Assembly: GCA_027489355.1 (NCBI GenBank)
Contig: JAIXZY010000049.1
Span: 124,001 to 188,000 of the forward strand
Length of the DNA: 64,000 nucleotides
Source of the DNA: Paracoccaceae bacterium
Lineage (GTDB): Bacteria; Pseudomonadota; Alphaproteobacteria; Rhodobacterales; Rhodobacteraceae
Direction of reading: 5' to 3'
The position numbers were made by a program, and so were the translations under genes. Each line of letters begins with the position of its first letter. Within the stretch, counting starts at the first letter, position 1. Positions 1 to 7,983 of the stretch are shown here, piece after piece. The notes below the pieces were generated by a model. It ran no database searches. It was not told the origin of the DNA and worked only from the letters and a program-made list of their open reading frames with translations.

Positions 1-537
1 GAGCGGGTGGCCCACGCGGCAGCAGACGACGTTGCGCGCGGGCAGGATCGCGGTGAAGGCCAGCCCCTCCGGCTCTCCCGACGCGCCGAGCGGGACGACG
101 CCCAGGTCAAGCTGATCGGCGCGCAGGCCAAGGCCCACTTCCGTCAGGTTGCCGTAGCTTTGCTGGAAGTCCACGTCCGGATGCTGGTTCTGGAAGGACG
201 CAATGATCCGGCTGATCATGGCGTCCATGAAGAAGGGCACGCCGCCGACGCGGACGAGGCCCCGCGTTCCGCGCAACAGGCTTTGGACCGCCTCGGTCGC
301 GCGGCGGCTTTCCACCAGGATCCGGCGGCCGTGCGCGGCCAGCTGCATCCCCAGCGGCGTCGCTTGCAGCGGGCGGCGGTCGCGGATGAAGAGGGGCTTG
401 CCCACCCGCGCCTCAAGCTGCGCGAGCGACCGGGACAGGGCGGGTTGCGACAGCCCCAACGCCGCCGCGCCCTTGCTGACGCTGCCTGCGTCGACCACGG
501 CGGAAAGCTGGATCAGGTGCGACTCGGAGAGCTTCAT
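1..537 (-). CDS. LysR-family transcriptional regulator (3' part missing at left edge)
   Basis: Translating the minus strand from the ATG at 537 gives 179 open codons that run off the left edge, so the C-terminal end is outside the window. Residues 3-60 are a classic LysR winged helix-turn-helix: SVSKGAAALGLSQPALSRSL at about 19-38, then a LEARVGKPLF stretch. The effector-binding domain starts near residue 92 (GLVRVGGVPFF). The gene is divergent from the aromatic ring-cleavage operon that begins at 624, the usual arrangement for a LysR activator of a catabolic operon. Its role as regulator of that operon is inferred from position; the effector is unknown but is probably a pathway substrate or ring-cleavage product. 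No frameshift is visible. Confidence 0.9.
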   Translation of the reverse strand, partial: MKLSESHLIQLSAVVDAGSVSKGAAALGLSQPALSRSLAQLEARVGKPLFIRDRRPLQATPLGMQLAAHGRRILVESRRATEAVQSLLRGTRGLVRVGGVPFFMDAMISRIIASFQNQHPDVDFQQSYGNLTEVGLGLRADQLDLGVVPLGASGEPEGLAFTAILPARNVVCCRVGHPL

Positions 538-623
538 AACGGAATGGTATATTGATCTTTTCAGAAGTCATTAGCCACGACGCTTCCGTCTCGTACCTTC
601 GATGCCAAGAGGGGGAGGACAGG
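538..623. promoter_or_regulatory. Divergent control region between LysR gene and catabolic operon
   Basis: This 86-bp gap separates two divergent starts and is richer in A+T than the genes around it (a TATATTGATCTTTTC stretch lies at about 549-563). It should hold the promoter of the catabolic operon and the LysR sites, but I could not pick out one convincing T-N11-A dyad. The operon's ribosome binding site is the GGGGGAGGA just before 624. Confidence 0.45.
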
Positions 624-1493
624 ATGGACGGGCATCGCTCGGGTTCCAGCGGACAGGATGGCACGGCCGAGCAGCGGCAACGCCTTGCCGCGCTGCCTCC
701 GGGGCGTCTGGGCGATGCGGTGCGGATGATCCTGGACCATGCCTATGACGTGGTGGCGCGGCTTCAGCCCTCGGCCGAGGAGCTGGACGCGCTGGTGCAG
801 TTCCTGACGGACGTGGGTTATGCGACCGACGCGCGCCGGCAGGAATGGGTGTTGCTGGCCGATGTGCTGGGGTTGACCGATGCGGTGATGGCGGGCGTGG
901 GGCCGGGGAACAGCCGCGCCACCCCGTCGACCCTGCCGGGGCCGTTCTACCGCGCCGACGCGCCGGCGCTGGCCATGGGCGCGAACCTGTGCCGGGGCGG
1001 CGCGGGCCAGCCCCTGGTGGTCACGGGTCTTGTGACCGGCCCCGAGGGCGACCCCCTGGCCGGGGCCGAGGTCGAGGTCTGGCACGCCAATGCCGAGGGC
1101 CGTTACGAAAACCAGGACCCGGACAACCAGCCAGAGCACAACCTTCGCGGCCGCTTCACCGCGAACGACGAGGGCCGCTTCCATTTCCGCAGCATCCGCC
1201 CGGCCGGCTATTCGCTGCCCGATGACGGCCCCGTGGGCCAGCTTGCGCGCCGGATCGGCCTGTCGCTGGACCGGCCGGCCCATATCCACTTCGCGGTTTC
1301 CGCGCCCGGCCATCAGCGGCTGGTGACCTCGATCTTCGACGGCAGCGACCCGGCCATCGGCCGCGACGCGCTGTTTTCCGTCAAGCCCGGCCTGATCGGC
1401 GACTTTCGTCCCGAGAAGTCCGGGGTCTCGCTCTCGGTCGTCCTGGTCCTGGACCGCGACGCCGCTTCGCAACGCAGTTCAGAGGAAGGATGA
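624..1493 (+). CDS. Intradiol ring-cleavage dioxygenase (hydroxyquinol/catechol 1,2-dioxygenase family)
   Basis: A 289-residue non-heme Fe(III) dioxygenase that cleaves an aromatic ring between two adjacent hydroxyls. The start at 624 is chosen because a strong GGGGGAGGA site precedes it; the frame is open upstream to 552 without a better site. An N-terminal helical dimerisation domain (about 25-100) is followed by GPFYRADAP (106-114) and the beta-sandwich catalytic domain. The four iron ligands are present: Tyr161 (in GRYENQD), Tyr196 (GYSLPDDGP), His220 and His222 (RPAHIHF). The PDDGPVG motif resembles hydroxyquinol 1,2-dioxygenases more than catechol enzymes. It is a paralogue of the gene at 11280. 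Its stop region overlaps the next gene, so translation is probably coupled. Exact substrate is inferred. Confidence 0.88.
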   Translation: MDGHRSGSSGQDGTAEQRQRLAALPPGRLGDAVRMILDHAYDVVARLQPSAEELDALVQFLTDVGYATDARRQEWVLLADVLGLTDAVMAGVGPGNSRATPSTLPGPFYRADAPALAMGANLCRGGAGQPLVVTGLVTGPEGDPLAGAEVEVWHANAEGRYENQDPDNQPEHNLRGRFTANDEGRFHFRSIRPAGYSLPDDGPVGQLARRIGLSLDRPAHIHFAVSAPGHQRLVTSIFDGSDPAIGRDALFSVKPGLIGDFRPEKSGVSLSVVLVLDRDAASQRSSEEG

Positions 1494-1498
1494 CGTTC

Positions 1499-2455
1499 AT
1501 GGCCCTTGTCTCCGGCTATCACCACCTGACGATGAGCACGCACGGCGTGCAGGAGGACTACGACTTCTACACCAAAGCGCTGGGGCTTTACTCGGTCAAG
1601 CGCACGGTGCTGTTCGACGGCGTGCTGCCGGTCTACCACCTGTACTATGGGTCGAAGAACGGGGACGCGTCGACGATCATCACCACGTTCCCGTTCAAGA
1701 AGCCGGGGGTCTATGGCCGGCGCGGGACGAACCAGACCCGCACGATCATGCAGGCGATTCCGGTGGGGTCGGCGGACTACTGGGTTGACCGGCTGAACAA
1801 GCACGGCATCCCGGCCACCAAGGGCGACCGCTTCGGCCTGACCCGCGTGATGTTCGCCCACCCCTGCGGCATCCCGCATGAGCTGGTCGAGAACCCGGGC
1901 GACATGCGCAAATCGATCGCCAACCCGGCGCAGGGTGTGTCCGAGGCGCATGGGATCAAGGGCATCTACGGCGGCGCCGTCGCGGTGATGGATGCAGCCG
2001 CGATGGAGGAGTTCCTGGACATCGGGATGCAGTTCCGCCGGGAAGGCGCCGACGACAAGGGCAGCATGTGGGTCGTCCCGCAGAACGACGGGCTGCGCTC
2101 GGTCATCGAGATCATCACCGACCGCGACAGCCCGCAGGGGACCTGGACGCTGGCGGGGGGGACGGTCCATCACCTCGCCTTCAACACCGAGACCGAGGAA
2201 AACCAGATCGCGCTCAAGGCCCGGCTGGAGGGGATGGGCTATACCGACGTCTCGGAACAGAAGGATCGCAACTACTTCAAGTCGATGTACATGCGCTCGC
2301 CCGGCGGGGCGCTGTTCGAGCTGGCCTGGACGGTCCCCGAGGGCTGGGCCAAGGACGAACCGGCCGATGCCATCGGCCAGAGCCTCGTCTTCCCGCCGTG
2401 GTTCGAGGATCGCCGCGCCGAGATGGAAGCGGGCCTGGAACCGGCGAACTTCTGA
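1499..2455 (+). CDS. VOC-fold extradiol ring-cleaving dioxygenase (PcpA/MhqO-like)
   Basis: A 318-residue two-domain glyoxalase/vicinal-oxygen-chelate protein, the size of PcpA and of Bacillus MhqO/MhqE, Fe(II) enzymes that open hydroquinone rings. The likely ligands are a histidine in GYHHLTM (His8 or His9), one in GTVHHLAF (His224 or His225) and Glu274 in ALFELAW, matching the family's His-His-Glu triad. The ATG at 1499 is preferred because GAGGAAGG ends 9 nt upstream; an ATG at 1490 overlaps the previous stop and sits too close to that site. The next gene, a serine hydrolase, starts on its stop codon. The family suggests a (substituted) hydroquinone substrate giving a maleylacetate-type product; which one is not visible. 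Confidence 0.85.
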   Translation: MALVSGYHHLTMSTHGVQEDYDFYTKALGLYSVKRTVLFDGVLPVYHLYYGSKNGDASTIITTFPFKKPGVYGRRGTNQTRTIMQAIPVGSADYWVDRLNKHGIPATKGDRFGLTRVMFAHPCGIPHELVENPGDMRKSIANPAQGVSEAHGIKGIYGGAVAVMDAAAMEEFLDIGMQFRREGADDKGSMWVVPQNDGLRSVIEIITDRDSPQGTWTLAGGTVHHLAFNTETEENQIALKARLEGMGYTDVSEQKDRNYFKSMYMRSPGGALFELAWTVPEGWAKDEPADAIGQSLVFPPWFEDRRAEMEAGLEPANF

Positions 2456-3114
2456 TGCCGGGCGTGGCGGACATCCTGTTCCGGGGCGTGGAGCCGGCCA
2501 AGGCGAAGGTGCTGTGCGTCTTCGTCCACGGCCGGGGCCAGTCGCCCGAGGAGATGGAGGCGGCGGTGATCCGTCCCCTGTCCGCCCGCGACGTTGCCTG
2601 TGCGCTGCCGAGGGCCGGGGACAAGACCTGGTACAACGCCCGCGCCGTCGATCCGCTGACGGATACGACGCGGGCGGAATTGGCGGCCTCGCTGGAGGGG
2701 CTGGCATCGGCCGTTGCGGACCTGCGCGGCAAGGCACCCGGCCTGCCGTTGGTTCTCGGAGGGTTCAGCCAGGGCGCCTGCCTGTCGCTGGAGCACGCCT
2801 TCACGGGTCACGCGGCCCCGGACGCGGTGGTTGCCTTCACCGGCTGCCGGGTGGGCGTGACGACCGACGACCGGCCCGCCGCTCTGCCATCGGGGCTGCC
2901 GGTCTACCTGAGCGCCGGCAGCGCCGACCCGTGGATCCCGGTTTCGGCCTTTGCCGAGACCGCGGCCGCCCTTGGCCTCGCCGAAGCCCGCCTGCGCTGC
3001 GATGTTTTCCCCGCCCGGCCCCATGAGGTCTCGGACGCCGAGATCGCCCTCTTCGACAGCATCCTTTCCGACCTTGCCGCCGGGAATTCGCCCCGGATGG
3101 AGGCCCCCCGATGA
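2455..3114 (+). CDS. Phospholipase/carboxylesterase-family serine hydrolase (MhqD-like)
   Basis: A 219-residue alpha/beta hydrolase. The oxyanion-hole segment FVHGRG lies at 23-28, the nucleophile Ser105 is in GGFSQG, Asp158 is in GSADPW and His190 in ARPHE, giving a complete triad in the usual order. The start ATG overlaps the TGA of the dioxygenase (ATGA-type coupling). A VOC dioxygenase next to this hydrolase type recalls the MhqE-MhqD and MhqO pairs of Bacillus hydroquinone resistance, so it may hydrolyse an ester or acyl intermediate from ring cleavage. It has no signal peptide and is cytoplasmic. It overlaps the reductase gene by 4 bp. Confidence 0.82.
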   Translation: MPGVADILFRGVEPAKAKVLCVFVHGRGQSPEEMEAAVIRPLSARDVACALPRAGDKTWYNARAVDPLTDTTRAELAASLEGLASAVADLRGKAPGLPLVLGGFSQGACLSLEHAFTGHAAPDAVVAFTGCRVGVTTDDRPAALPSGLPVYLSAGSADPWIPVSAFAETAAALGLAEARLRCDVFPARPHEVSDAEIALFDSILSDLAAGNSPRMEAPR

Positions 3115-4169
3115 CCCGCCCCTTCACCTTCCCTGGCCTGACCACCCGCGTCGTTTTCGGCCACGGGACGCTGGCACAGGTCCCCGACGAAGTCGCGCGG
3201 CTGGGCCATTCCCGCGCTTTGGTCCTGTCCACCCCGCACCAGAAGGCCGAGGCAGAGGCTCTGGCCGCAACGCTTGGCGACAAGGCCGCAGGCGTCTTTG
3301 CCGGGGCCGCGATGCACACGCCGGTCGAAGTGACGGAGGAGGCCGTTGCGGCCTTCCGCGGGGCGCAGGCGAATTGCGTCGTCTCGCTGGGTGGCGGCTC
3401 CACCACCGGCCTCGGCAAGGCCATCGCTGTCCGCACCGGGGCCGATCAGGTGGTGATCCCGACGACCTATGCCGGGTCCGAGATGACCGACATTCTGGGC
3501 GAAACGGCAGCAGGCGAAAAGACCACCCGCCGCGACCCCGCGATCCGGCCCGAGGTCGTCGTGTACGACGTCGACCTGACGCTGACCCTGCCGGTGGGTC
3601 TGACCGTGACCTCGGCCCTGAACGCCATCGCCCATGCGATGGAGGCGCTTTACGCCCCCGACCGCAACCCGGTGATCGAAGCGATGGTCCGCGAGGCGCT
3701 CCCCGCCTTCCGCGATGCTTTGCCCGCGCTGGCGCAGGACCCGCAGGACCGCGAAGCGCGTTCCGGCGCGCTCTATGCCGCCTGGTGCTGCTCGACCGCG
3801 CTTGGCTATGTCTCGATGGCTCTGCACCACAAGCTGGCCCATGTCTTGGGCGGCAGCTTCGGCCTGCCCCATGCGGAAACGCACGCGGTCCTCCTGCCCC
3901 ACACCACCGCCTACAACGAAGCCGCCGTCGGGGACCTGCTCAAACCCATCGCCCAGACTTTCGGCGGCACGGCGGGCGCGGGTCTCTGGCACTTCGCCAA
4001 GTCCGTTGGCGCGCCTTTGCGGCTGGCGGACCTGGGCCTTACCGAGCCCGACCTCGACCGAGCGGCTGAGATCGCGACGAAGAATCCTTACGAAAATCCG
4101 CGCCCCGTCAGCCGGGTCGGTATCCGGCAGCTCTTGCAACAGGCCTACGACGGGCATTGCCCAACCTGA
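3111..4169 (+). CDS. Maleylacetate reductase (iron-type alcohol dehydrogenase fold)
   Basis: A 352-residue enzyme that reduces maleylacetate to 3-oxoadipate with NAD(P)H. The nucleotide-binding loop is SLGGGSTTGLGKAIA (92-106), followed by the family segment TTYAGSEMTDILGE (118-131). Conserved histidines appear in HHKLAHVLGG and GLPHAETHAV (239-260), where metal-dependent relatives bind iron; maleylacetate reductases often work without metal. Length matches the family. The gene begins on the last bases of the hydrolase (ATGA overlap). Its presence says that the ring-cleavage product is maleylacetate or a substituted form, linking both the hydroxyquinol-type and hydroquinone-type dioxygenases of the operon. 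Confidence 0.9.
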   Translation: MTRPFTFPGLTTRVVFGHGTLAQVPDEVARLGHSRALVLSTPHQKAEAEALAATLGDKAAGVFAGAAMHTPVEVTEEAVAAFRGAQANCVVSLGGGSTTGLGKAIAVRTGADQVVIPTTYAGSEMTDILGETAAGEKTTRRDPAIRPEVVVYDVDLTLTLPVGLTVTSALNAIAHAMEALYAPDRNPVIEAMVREALPAFRDALPALAQDPQDREARSGALYAAWCCSTALGYVSMALHHKLAHVLGGSFGLPHAETHAVLLPHTTAYNEAAVGDLLKPIAQTFGGTAGAGLWHFAKSVGAPLRLADLGLTEPDLDRAAEIATKNPYENPRPVSRVGIRQLLQQAYDGHCPT

Positions 4170-4207
4170 GGGACGGCAAGCCTGAATCAACACTGGGAGG
4201 ACCAACG

Positions 4208-5482
4208 ATGATTACCAGACGCAAGCTTCTGAAATCCGGCGCCGCCACTGGCCTCGCGCTCGCCACGCCGGGCCTTTTCGCGCCCGCCATCGCGCAAGGG
4301 GCCAAGATCCGCATCGGCTATGTCAGCCCGCAGTCCGGCCCGCTCGCCGGTTTCGCGGAAAGCGACGCCTACAACATCGAGGCGTTCCTCGCGACCGAGG
4401 TCGGCCAGAACTTCGAGGTGATCGTCAAGGACAGCCAGTCCGATCCGAACCGCGCCGCGGCCGTCGCGAAGGAGTTGATCGTCGACGACGAGATCAACCT
4501 GATGGTCGTGGCTTCGACCCCCGAAACCACGAACCCCGTCGCCACCACCTGCGAGGCGGAAGGGATGCCCGTCATCTCGACGAAGGCGCCCTGGCAGCCC
4601 TGGTTCATCGGCCAGCAGGGCAACCCCGGCGACCCGGCCAGCTGGAAGCCCTTCAACTACGCCTTCCACTATTTCTGGGGGCTGGAGGACGTGATCGCCG
4701 TCTTCCTGAACATGTGGAACCAGATCGAGACCAACAAGCAGGTCGGGGGCCTCTTCCCCAACGACGGCGACGGCAATGCCTGGGGAGACCCGAACGTCGG
4801 CGTCGGCCCCGGCTTCGCGGCGCAGGGCTACACACTGACCGATCCGGGCCGCTACCAGAACCTGAACGACGATTTCTCGGCCCAGATCAACGCCTTCAAG
4901 GCCGCCGCCTGCGAGATTGTGACCGGAGTGGTGATCCCGCCCGACTTCACGACCTTCCGAAACCAAGCGCTCCAGCAGGGCTACAATCCGAAGATCATCA
5001 CTGTGGCGAAGGCCATCCTCTTCCCGCAATCGGTCGAGGCCCTGGGCGAGGCCGGGCACAACCTGTCCTCGGAGGTCTGGTGGTCGAACACCCACCCGTT
5101 CAAGTCCTCGCTGACCGGCCAATCGGCCGCAGAGCTTGCGGCGGACTACACGGCGAAGTCGGGCCGCCCCTGGACCCAGCCCATCGGCTTTGTCCATTCG
5201 CTGTTCGAGGTCGCGTCGAACGTGATGGGCCGGGTGTCAGACGTGACCGACGCCGATGCCGTGGCCGCCGCCATCGCCGCCACCGATCTCGACACGATGG
5301 TCGGCAAGATCGCCTGGAACGGCGAGGACGTGCCGGATTTCGCCAAGCAGAACGTCACCAAGACGCCCCTCGTGGGCGGCCAGTGGCGGCGGAAGGAGGA
5401 CGGGACCTTCGACCTCGTCATCGTCGACAACCAGACCGCCCCGGCCATTCCGACCGGCGGCAAGATGGAGGCGTTGGCCTGA
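4208..5482 (+). CDS. Branched-chain-amino-acid-type ABC transporter substrate-binding protein
   Basis: A 424-residue periplasmic binding protein of the LivJ/type-I fold (Peripla_BP_6). The start at 4208 has a GGGAGG site 7 nt upstream; the frame is open further upstream but without a signal sequence. The N-terminus carries a twin-arginine-like motif (TRRKLLK) and a hydrophobic Ala-rich stretch ending in PAIAQ, so Tat export is plausible. The mature protein starts with KIRIGYVSPQSGPLAG. Such proteins often bind aromatic acids or amides rather than amino acids when encoded in aromatic operons; here it is followed by two ATPases and two permeases. A strong hairpin follows the stop codon. The ligand is unknown. 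Confidence 0.9.
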   Translation: MITRRKLLKSGAATGLALATPGLFAPAIAQGAKIRIGYVSPQSGPLAGFAESDAYNIEAFLATEVGQNFEVIVKDSQSDPNRAAAVAKELIVDDEINLMVVASTPETTNPVATTCEAEGMPVISTKAPWQPWFIGQQGNPGDPASWKPFNYAFHYFWGLEDVIAVFLNMWNQIETNKQVGGLFPNDGDGNAWGDPNVGVGPGFAAQGYTLTDPGRYQNLNDDFSAQINAFKAAACEIVTGVVIPPDFTTFRNQALQQGYNPKIITVAKAILFPQSVEALGEAGHNLSSEVWWSNTHPFKSSLTGQSAAELAADYTAKSGRPWTQPIGFVHSLFEVASNVMGRVSDVTDADAVAAAIAATDLDTMVGKIAWNGEDVPDFAKQNVTKTPLVGGQWRRKEDGTFDLVIVDNQTAPAIPTGGKMEALA

Positions 5483-5488
5483 TCCTTC

Positions 5489-5515
5489 GCGGCCCCCGTC
5501 CCCAGCGGGGGCCGC
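5489..5515 (+). terminator. Intercistronic hairpin after the binding-protein gene
   Basis: Perfect 10-bp stem (GCGGCCCCCG / CGGGGGCCGC) with a 7-nt loop, 6 bp after the binding-protein stop and 20 bp before the first ATPase gene. It has no T-run. In ABC operons such structures usually stabilise or partly terminate mRNA so that binding protein exceeds membrane components; that role is inferred. Confidence 0.7.
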
Positions 5516-5534
5516 AGCCCTGGCCCGTTAACGC

Positions 5535-6257
5535 ATGACCGACGTCCTGACCCTTTCCCACGTCTCGAAAAGCTTCGGCGCCCTCAAGGTGACCGATGAC
5601 GTGTCCTTTGCCGTGCCCAAGGGTCAGGCGCTTGGCATCATCGGCCCGAACGGCGCGGGGAAATCGACGCTCTTCAACCTGGTCACCGGCAATTTCCTGC
5701 CCGACGCCGGACAGATCACGCTTCTTGGTCGCGACGTGACCCGCACTCCCGCTATGGAACGGGTGCGAATGGGGGTCGGCCGCAGCTTCCAGATCCCGCA
5801 GCCCTTCGAGGGGCTGACTGTGTTCGAAAACCTCCTCACCGCCGCCGCCTACGGGCAGGGCAAGCGCGAGGCCGAGGTGCAGGACGCCTGCGTCGCGATC
5901 CTGAAGGACACCGAGCTTCTGGCGAAAGCCAACCAGCTGGCCGGAACCCTGTCGCTCCTTGATCGCAAGCGGCTGGAACTGGCGCGCGCAATGGCGACGG
6001 GGCCGGAGCTTCTGCTTCTGGACGAAATTGCCGGCGGCCTGACCGAGGGCGAATGTCAGGCGCTTGTCGCCACGATCAGAGGACTGCACGCCCAAGGGGT
6101 GACGATCATCTGGATCGAACATGTCCTGCACGCCCTGACCTCGGTGGTCGAGCGCCTGCTGGTGCTGGACTTCGGCCGCGTCATCGGCATCGGCGACCCC
6201 GACCAGATCATGGCCTCGAAGGAAGTCCGCGAGATCTACCTTGGGATGGAGGTCTGA
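5535..6257 (+). CDS. ABC transporter ATPase, LivG type
   Basis: A 240-residue ATPase, one of two that energise the LivHM-like importer. Walker A is GPNGAGKST (about residues 37-45), the Q-loop region follows with SFQIPQPFEG, and Walker B is LLLLDEIAGG. The signature, normally LSGGQ, is degenerate here (LSLLDRKRLELARA), a form seen in LivG-type proteins of aromatic-compound importers. The switch histidine is in IWIEHVLHAL. The next ATPase begins immediately after its stop codon. Confidence 0.9.
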   Translation: MTDVLTLSHVSKSFGALKVTDDVSFAVPKGQALGIIGPNGAGKSTLFNLVTGNFLPDAGQITLLGRDVTRTPAMERVRMGVGRSFQIPQPFEGLTVFENLLTAAAYGQGKREAEVQDACVAILKDTELLAKANQLAGTLSLLDRKRLELARAMATGPELLLLDEIAGGLTEGECQALVATIRGLHAQGVTIIWIEHVLHALTSVVERLLVLDFGRVIGIGDPDQIMASKEVREIYLGMEV

Positions 6258-6965
6258 ATGGCGTTTCTGTCCACCCACGGCCTCACCGCGCAATACGGGC
6301 AGTTCAAGGCCCTGTTCGGCGTCGACCTGCATGTCAACCCGGGCGAATGCGTCGCGATCATCGGCGCGAACGGGGCGGGCAAGACCACACTCATGCGGTC
6401 GATCACCGGAGTATTGCGGAACGCCCCCGAGATGATCCGCCTGGGCGACACCCCCATCGGCGCGCTGCCCGCCGACCAGATCCTGAAGCGCGGGATCGCG
6501 ATGGTTCCCGAGGGCCGCAAGCTCTTCCCCTCGCTCAGCGTCGAAGAGAACCTCCTGATCGGCGGGCAGGTCCGCAAAGGCTCGGGCCGCTGGTCGCTTG
6601 ACGAAATCTACGGCCTCTTCCCCATTCTGAAAGAGCGTCGTCACTCCCCCGGGACGGCGCTGTCGGGTGGCCAGCAGCAGATGGTCGCCATCGGCCGCGC
6701 GCTCATGTCGAACCCTGAACTGCTTCTCTGCGACGAGATCAGCCTGGGCCTCGCCCCCGTGGTGATCCGCGACATCTACGCCGCCCTCCCGGCGATCCGC
6801 GCCACCGGCGCCGCCGTCATCGTCGTGGAACAGGACATCACCCGCGCCCTTTCTGTCGCCGACCGCGTCTACTGCATGATGGAGGGCCGCGTCACCCTCA
6901 CTGCCCCGGCAAAGGAAGTCACGCGTGAGGCCATCCATGCCGCCTATTTCGGGGCTGCTGCATGA
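6258..6965 (+). CDS. ABC transporter ATPase, LivF type
   Basis: A 235-residue second ATPase of the importer. Walker A is GANGAGKTTLM, the signature is a canonical LSGGQQQMVAIGRAL, Walker B is LLLCDEISLGL, and the segment AMVPEGRKLFPSL is typical of LivF. Its ATG follows directly on the TGA of the LivG-type gene, so the two are translationally coupled. It is separated from the first permease by 153 bp of repeat-like sequence, the largest break inside the operon. Confidence 0.9.
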   Translation: MAFLSTHGLTAQYGQFKALFGVDLHVNPGECVAIIGANGAGKTTLMRSITGVLRNAPEMIRLGDTPIGALPADQILKRGIAMVPEGRKLFPSLSVEENLLIGGQVRKGSGRWSLDEIYGLFPILKERRHSPGTALSGGQQQMVAIGRALMSNPELLLCDEISLGLAPVVIRDIYAALPAIRATGAAVIVVEQDITRALSVADRVYCMMEGRVTLTAPAKEVTREAIHAAYFGAAA

Positions 6966-7118
6966 CCGGCCTTTCCCTTCTGCAAATATCCTCTGGGGGT
7001 TTGGGGGGCGAAGCGCCCCCATCGCCCGAGCCGGTTGGCGCTCGCGCCAGAGGCGAGACAAAAGGCTTGCGCCGCAAGGCGCTCAATCTGGAAACCGTCC
7101 CCACCCGCGAGGCGCGCG
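6966..7118. repeat. Repeat-like intercistronic insert with hairpins
   Basis: The gap between the second ATPase and first permease genes holds CTTCTGCAAATATCC (about 6979-6990, reverse orientation of the GGATATTTG motif also found near 39600 and 43640). It is followed by a hairpin GGGGGCG-AAG-CGCCCCC (7004-7020), a small GGCGC/GCGCC dyad (7037-7048) and a CTTGCG/CGCAAG dyad near 7065-7077. A reading frame crosses it from 7035 into the permease, but its composition and lack of a ribosome site argue against coding. It resembles dispersed extragenic palindromic elements of Rhodobacterales. Confidence 0.6.
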
Positions 7119-7982
7119 ATGATCTGGCTTGACGTCCTCGTCCAGGGCATCCTTCTCGGCGGGCTCTACGCGCTTTTCGCCGCGGGCCTCAGCCTCGTCT
7201 TCGGCATCATGCGGCTCGTGAACCTCGCCCACGGCGACCTGATCGTCTTTGCGGCTTTCGCGATCCTTCTGATCACCGCGACGCTCGGCCTCAACCCCTT
7301 CCTCGCCGCGCTTCTTGCCGCGCCGCTGATGTTCGCCGTGGGCTGGGCGCTGCAACGCTTCGTGCTGAACCGCGTGCTCGGGAAGGACATCCTGCCGCCG
7401 CTCCTTGTCACCTTCGGCCTTTCCGTCGCGCTGCAGAACGGCATGCTCGAGGTCTTCTCGGCCGACAGCCAGCGCCTGTCCGTGGGTGCGCTGGAAAGCG
7501 CCTCGATCAACCTCGGCATCGTCACGGTGGGCACCCTGCCGCTTCTCACCTTCGCCAGCGCCGTCGCCGCGATCTTCCTGCTGAACCGGATCTTCTACAC
7601 CACCGCCCTCGGCCGCGCCTTCCGGGCCGTGTCCGATGACCCGACCACGGCGAGCCTGATGGGCCTCAATCCCAAATCCGTCTTCGCCATCGCCACCGGC
7701 CTTGCGATGGTCATCGTGACCCTCGCCGCGCTTTACCTCGGCATGCGGGCGAACTTCGACCCCTCCATCGGCCCCGCGCGCCTCCTCTATGCCTTTCAGG
7801 CTGTCATCATCGGCGGTCTCGGTTCCCTCTGGGGCACCCTCGCCGGAGGCGCCATCATCGGCGTCGCCCAGACTTTCGGCGCGCAGATCAATCCGGAGTG
7901 GCAGATCCTGGCAGGCCACATCGCCTTCCTGGTCGTCCTGTTGATCCGGCCGCGCGGCCTCTTCCCCAGGGCGGTGGACTGA
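7119..7982 (+). CDS. ABC transporter permease, LivH type
   Basis: A 287-residue inner-membrane permease with about eight hydrophobic segments. The start at 7119 (MIWLDVLVQG) is preferred over upstream in-frame codons because it gives the family's normal N-terminus (LLGGLYALFAAGLSLVFG follows at once). The EAA-like LivH segment with GRAFRAVSDD and the ending LLIRPRGLFPR are characteristic. It pairs with the LivM-type permease that begins 2 bp after its stop. Together they form the channel for the aromatic or related substrate captured by the binding protein at 4208. Confidence 0.9.
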   Translation: MIWLDVLVQGILLGGLYALFAAGLSLVFGIMRLVNLAHGDLIVFAAFAILLITATLGLNPFLAALLAAPLMFAVGWALQRFVLNRVLGKDILPPLLVTFGLSVALQNGMLEVFSADSQRLSVGALESASINLGIVTVGTLPLLTFASAVAAIFLLNRIFYTTALGRAFRAVSDDPTTASLMGLNPKSVFAIATGLAMVIVTLAALYLGMRANFDPSIGPARLLYAFQAVIIGGLGSLWGTLAGGAIIGVAQTFGAQINPEWQILAGHIAFLVVLLIRPRGLFPRAVD

Positions 7983-7983
7983 G

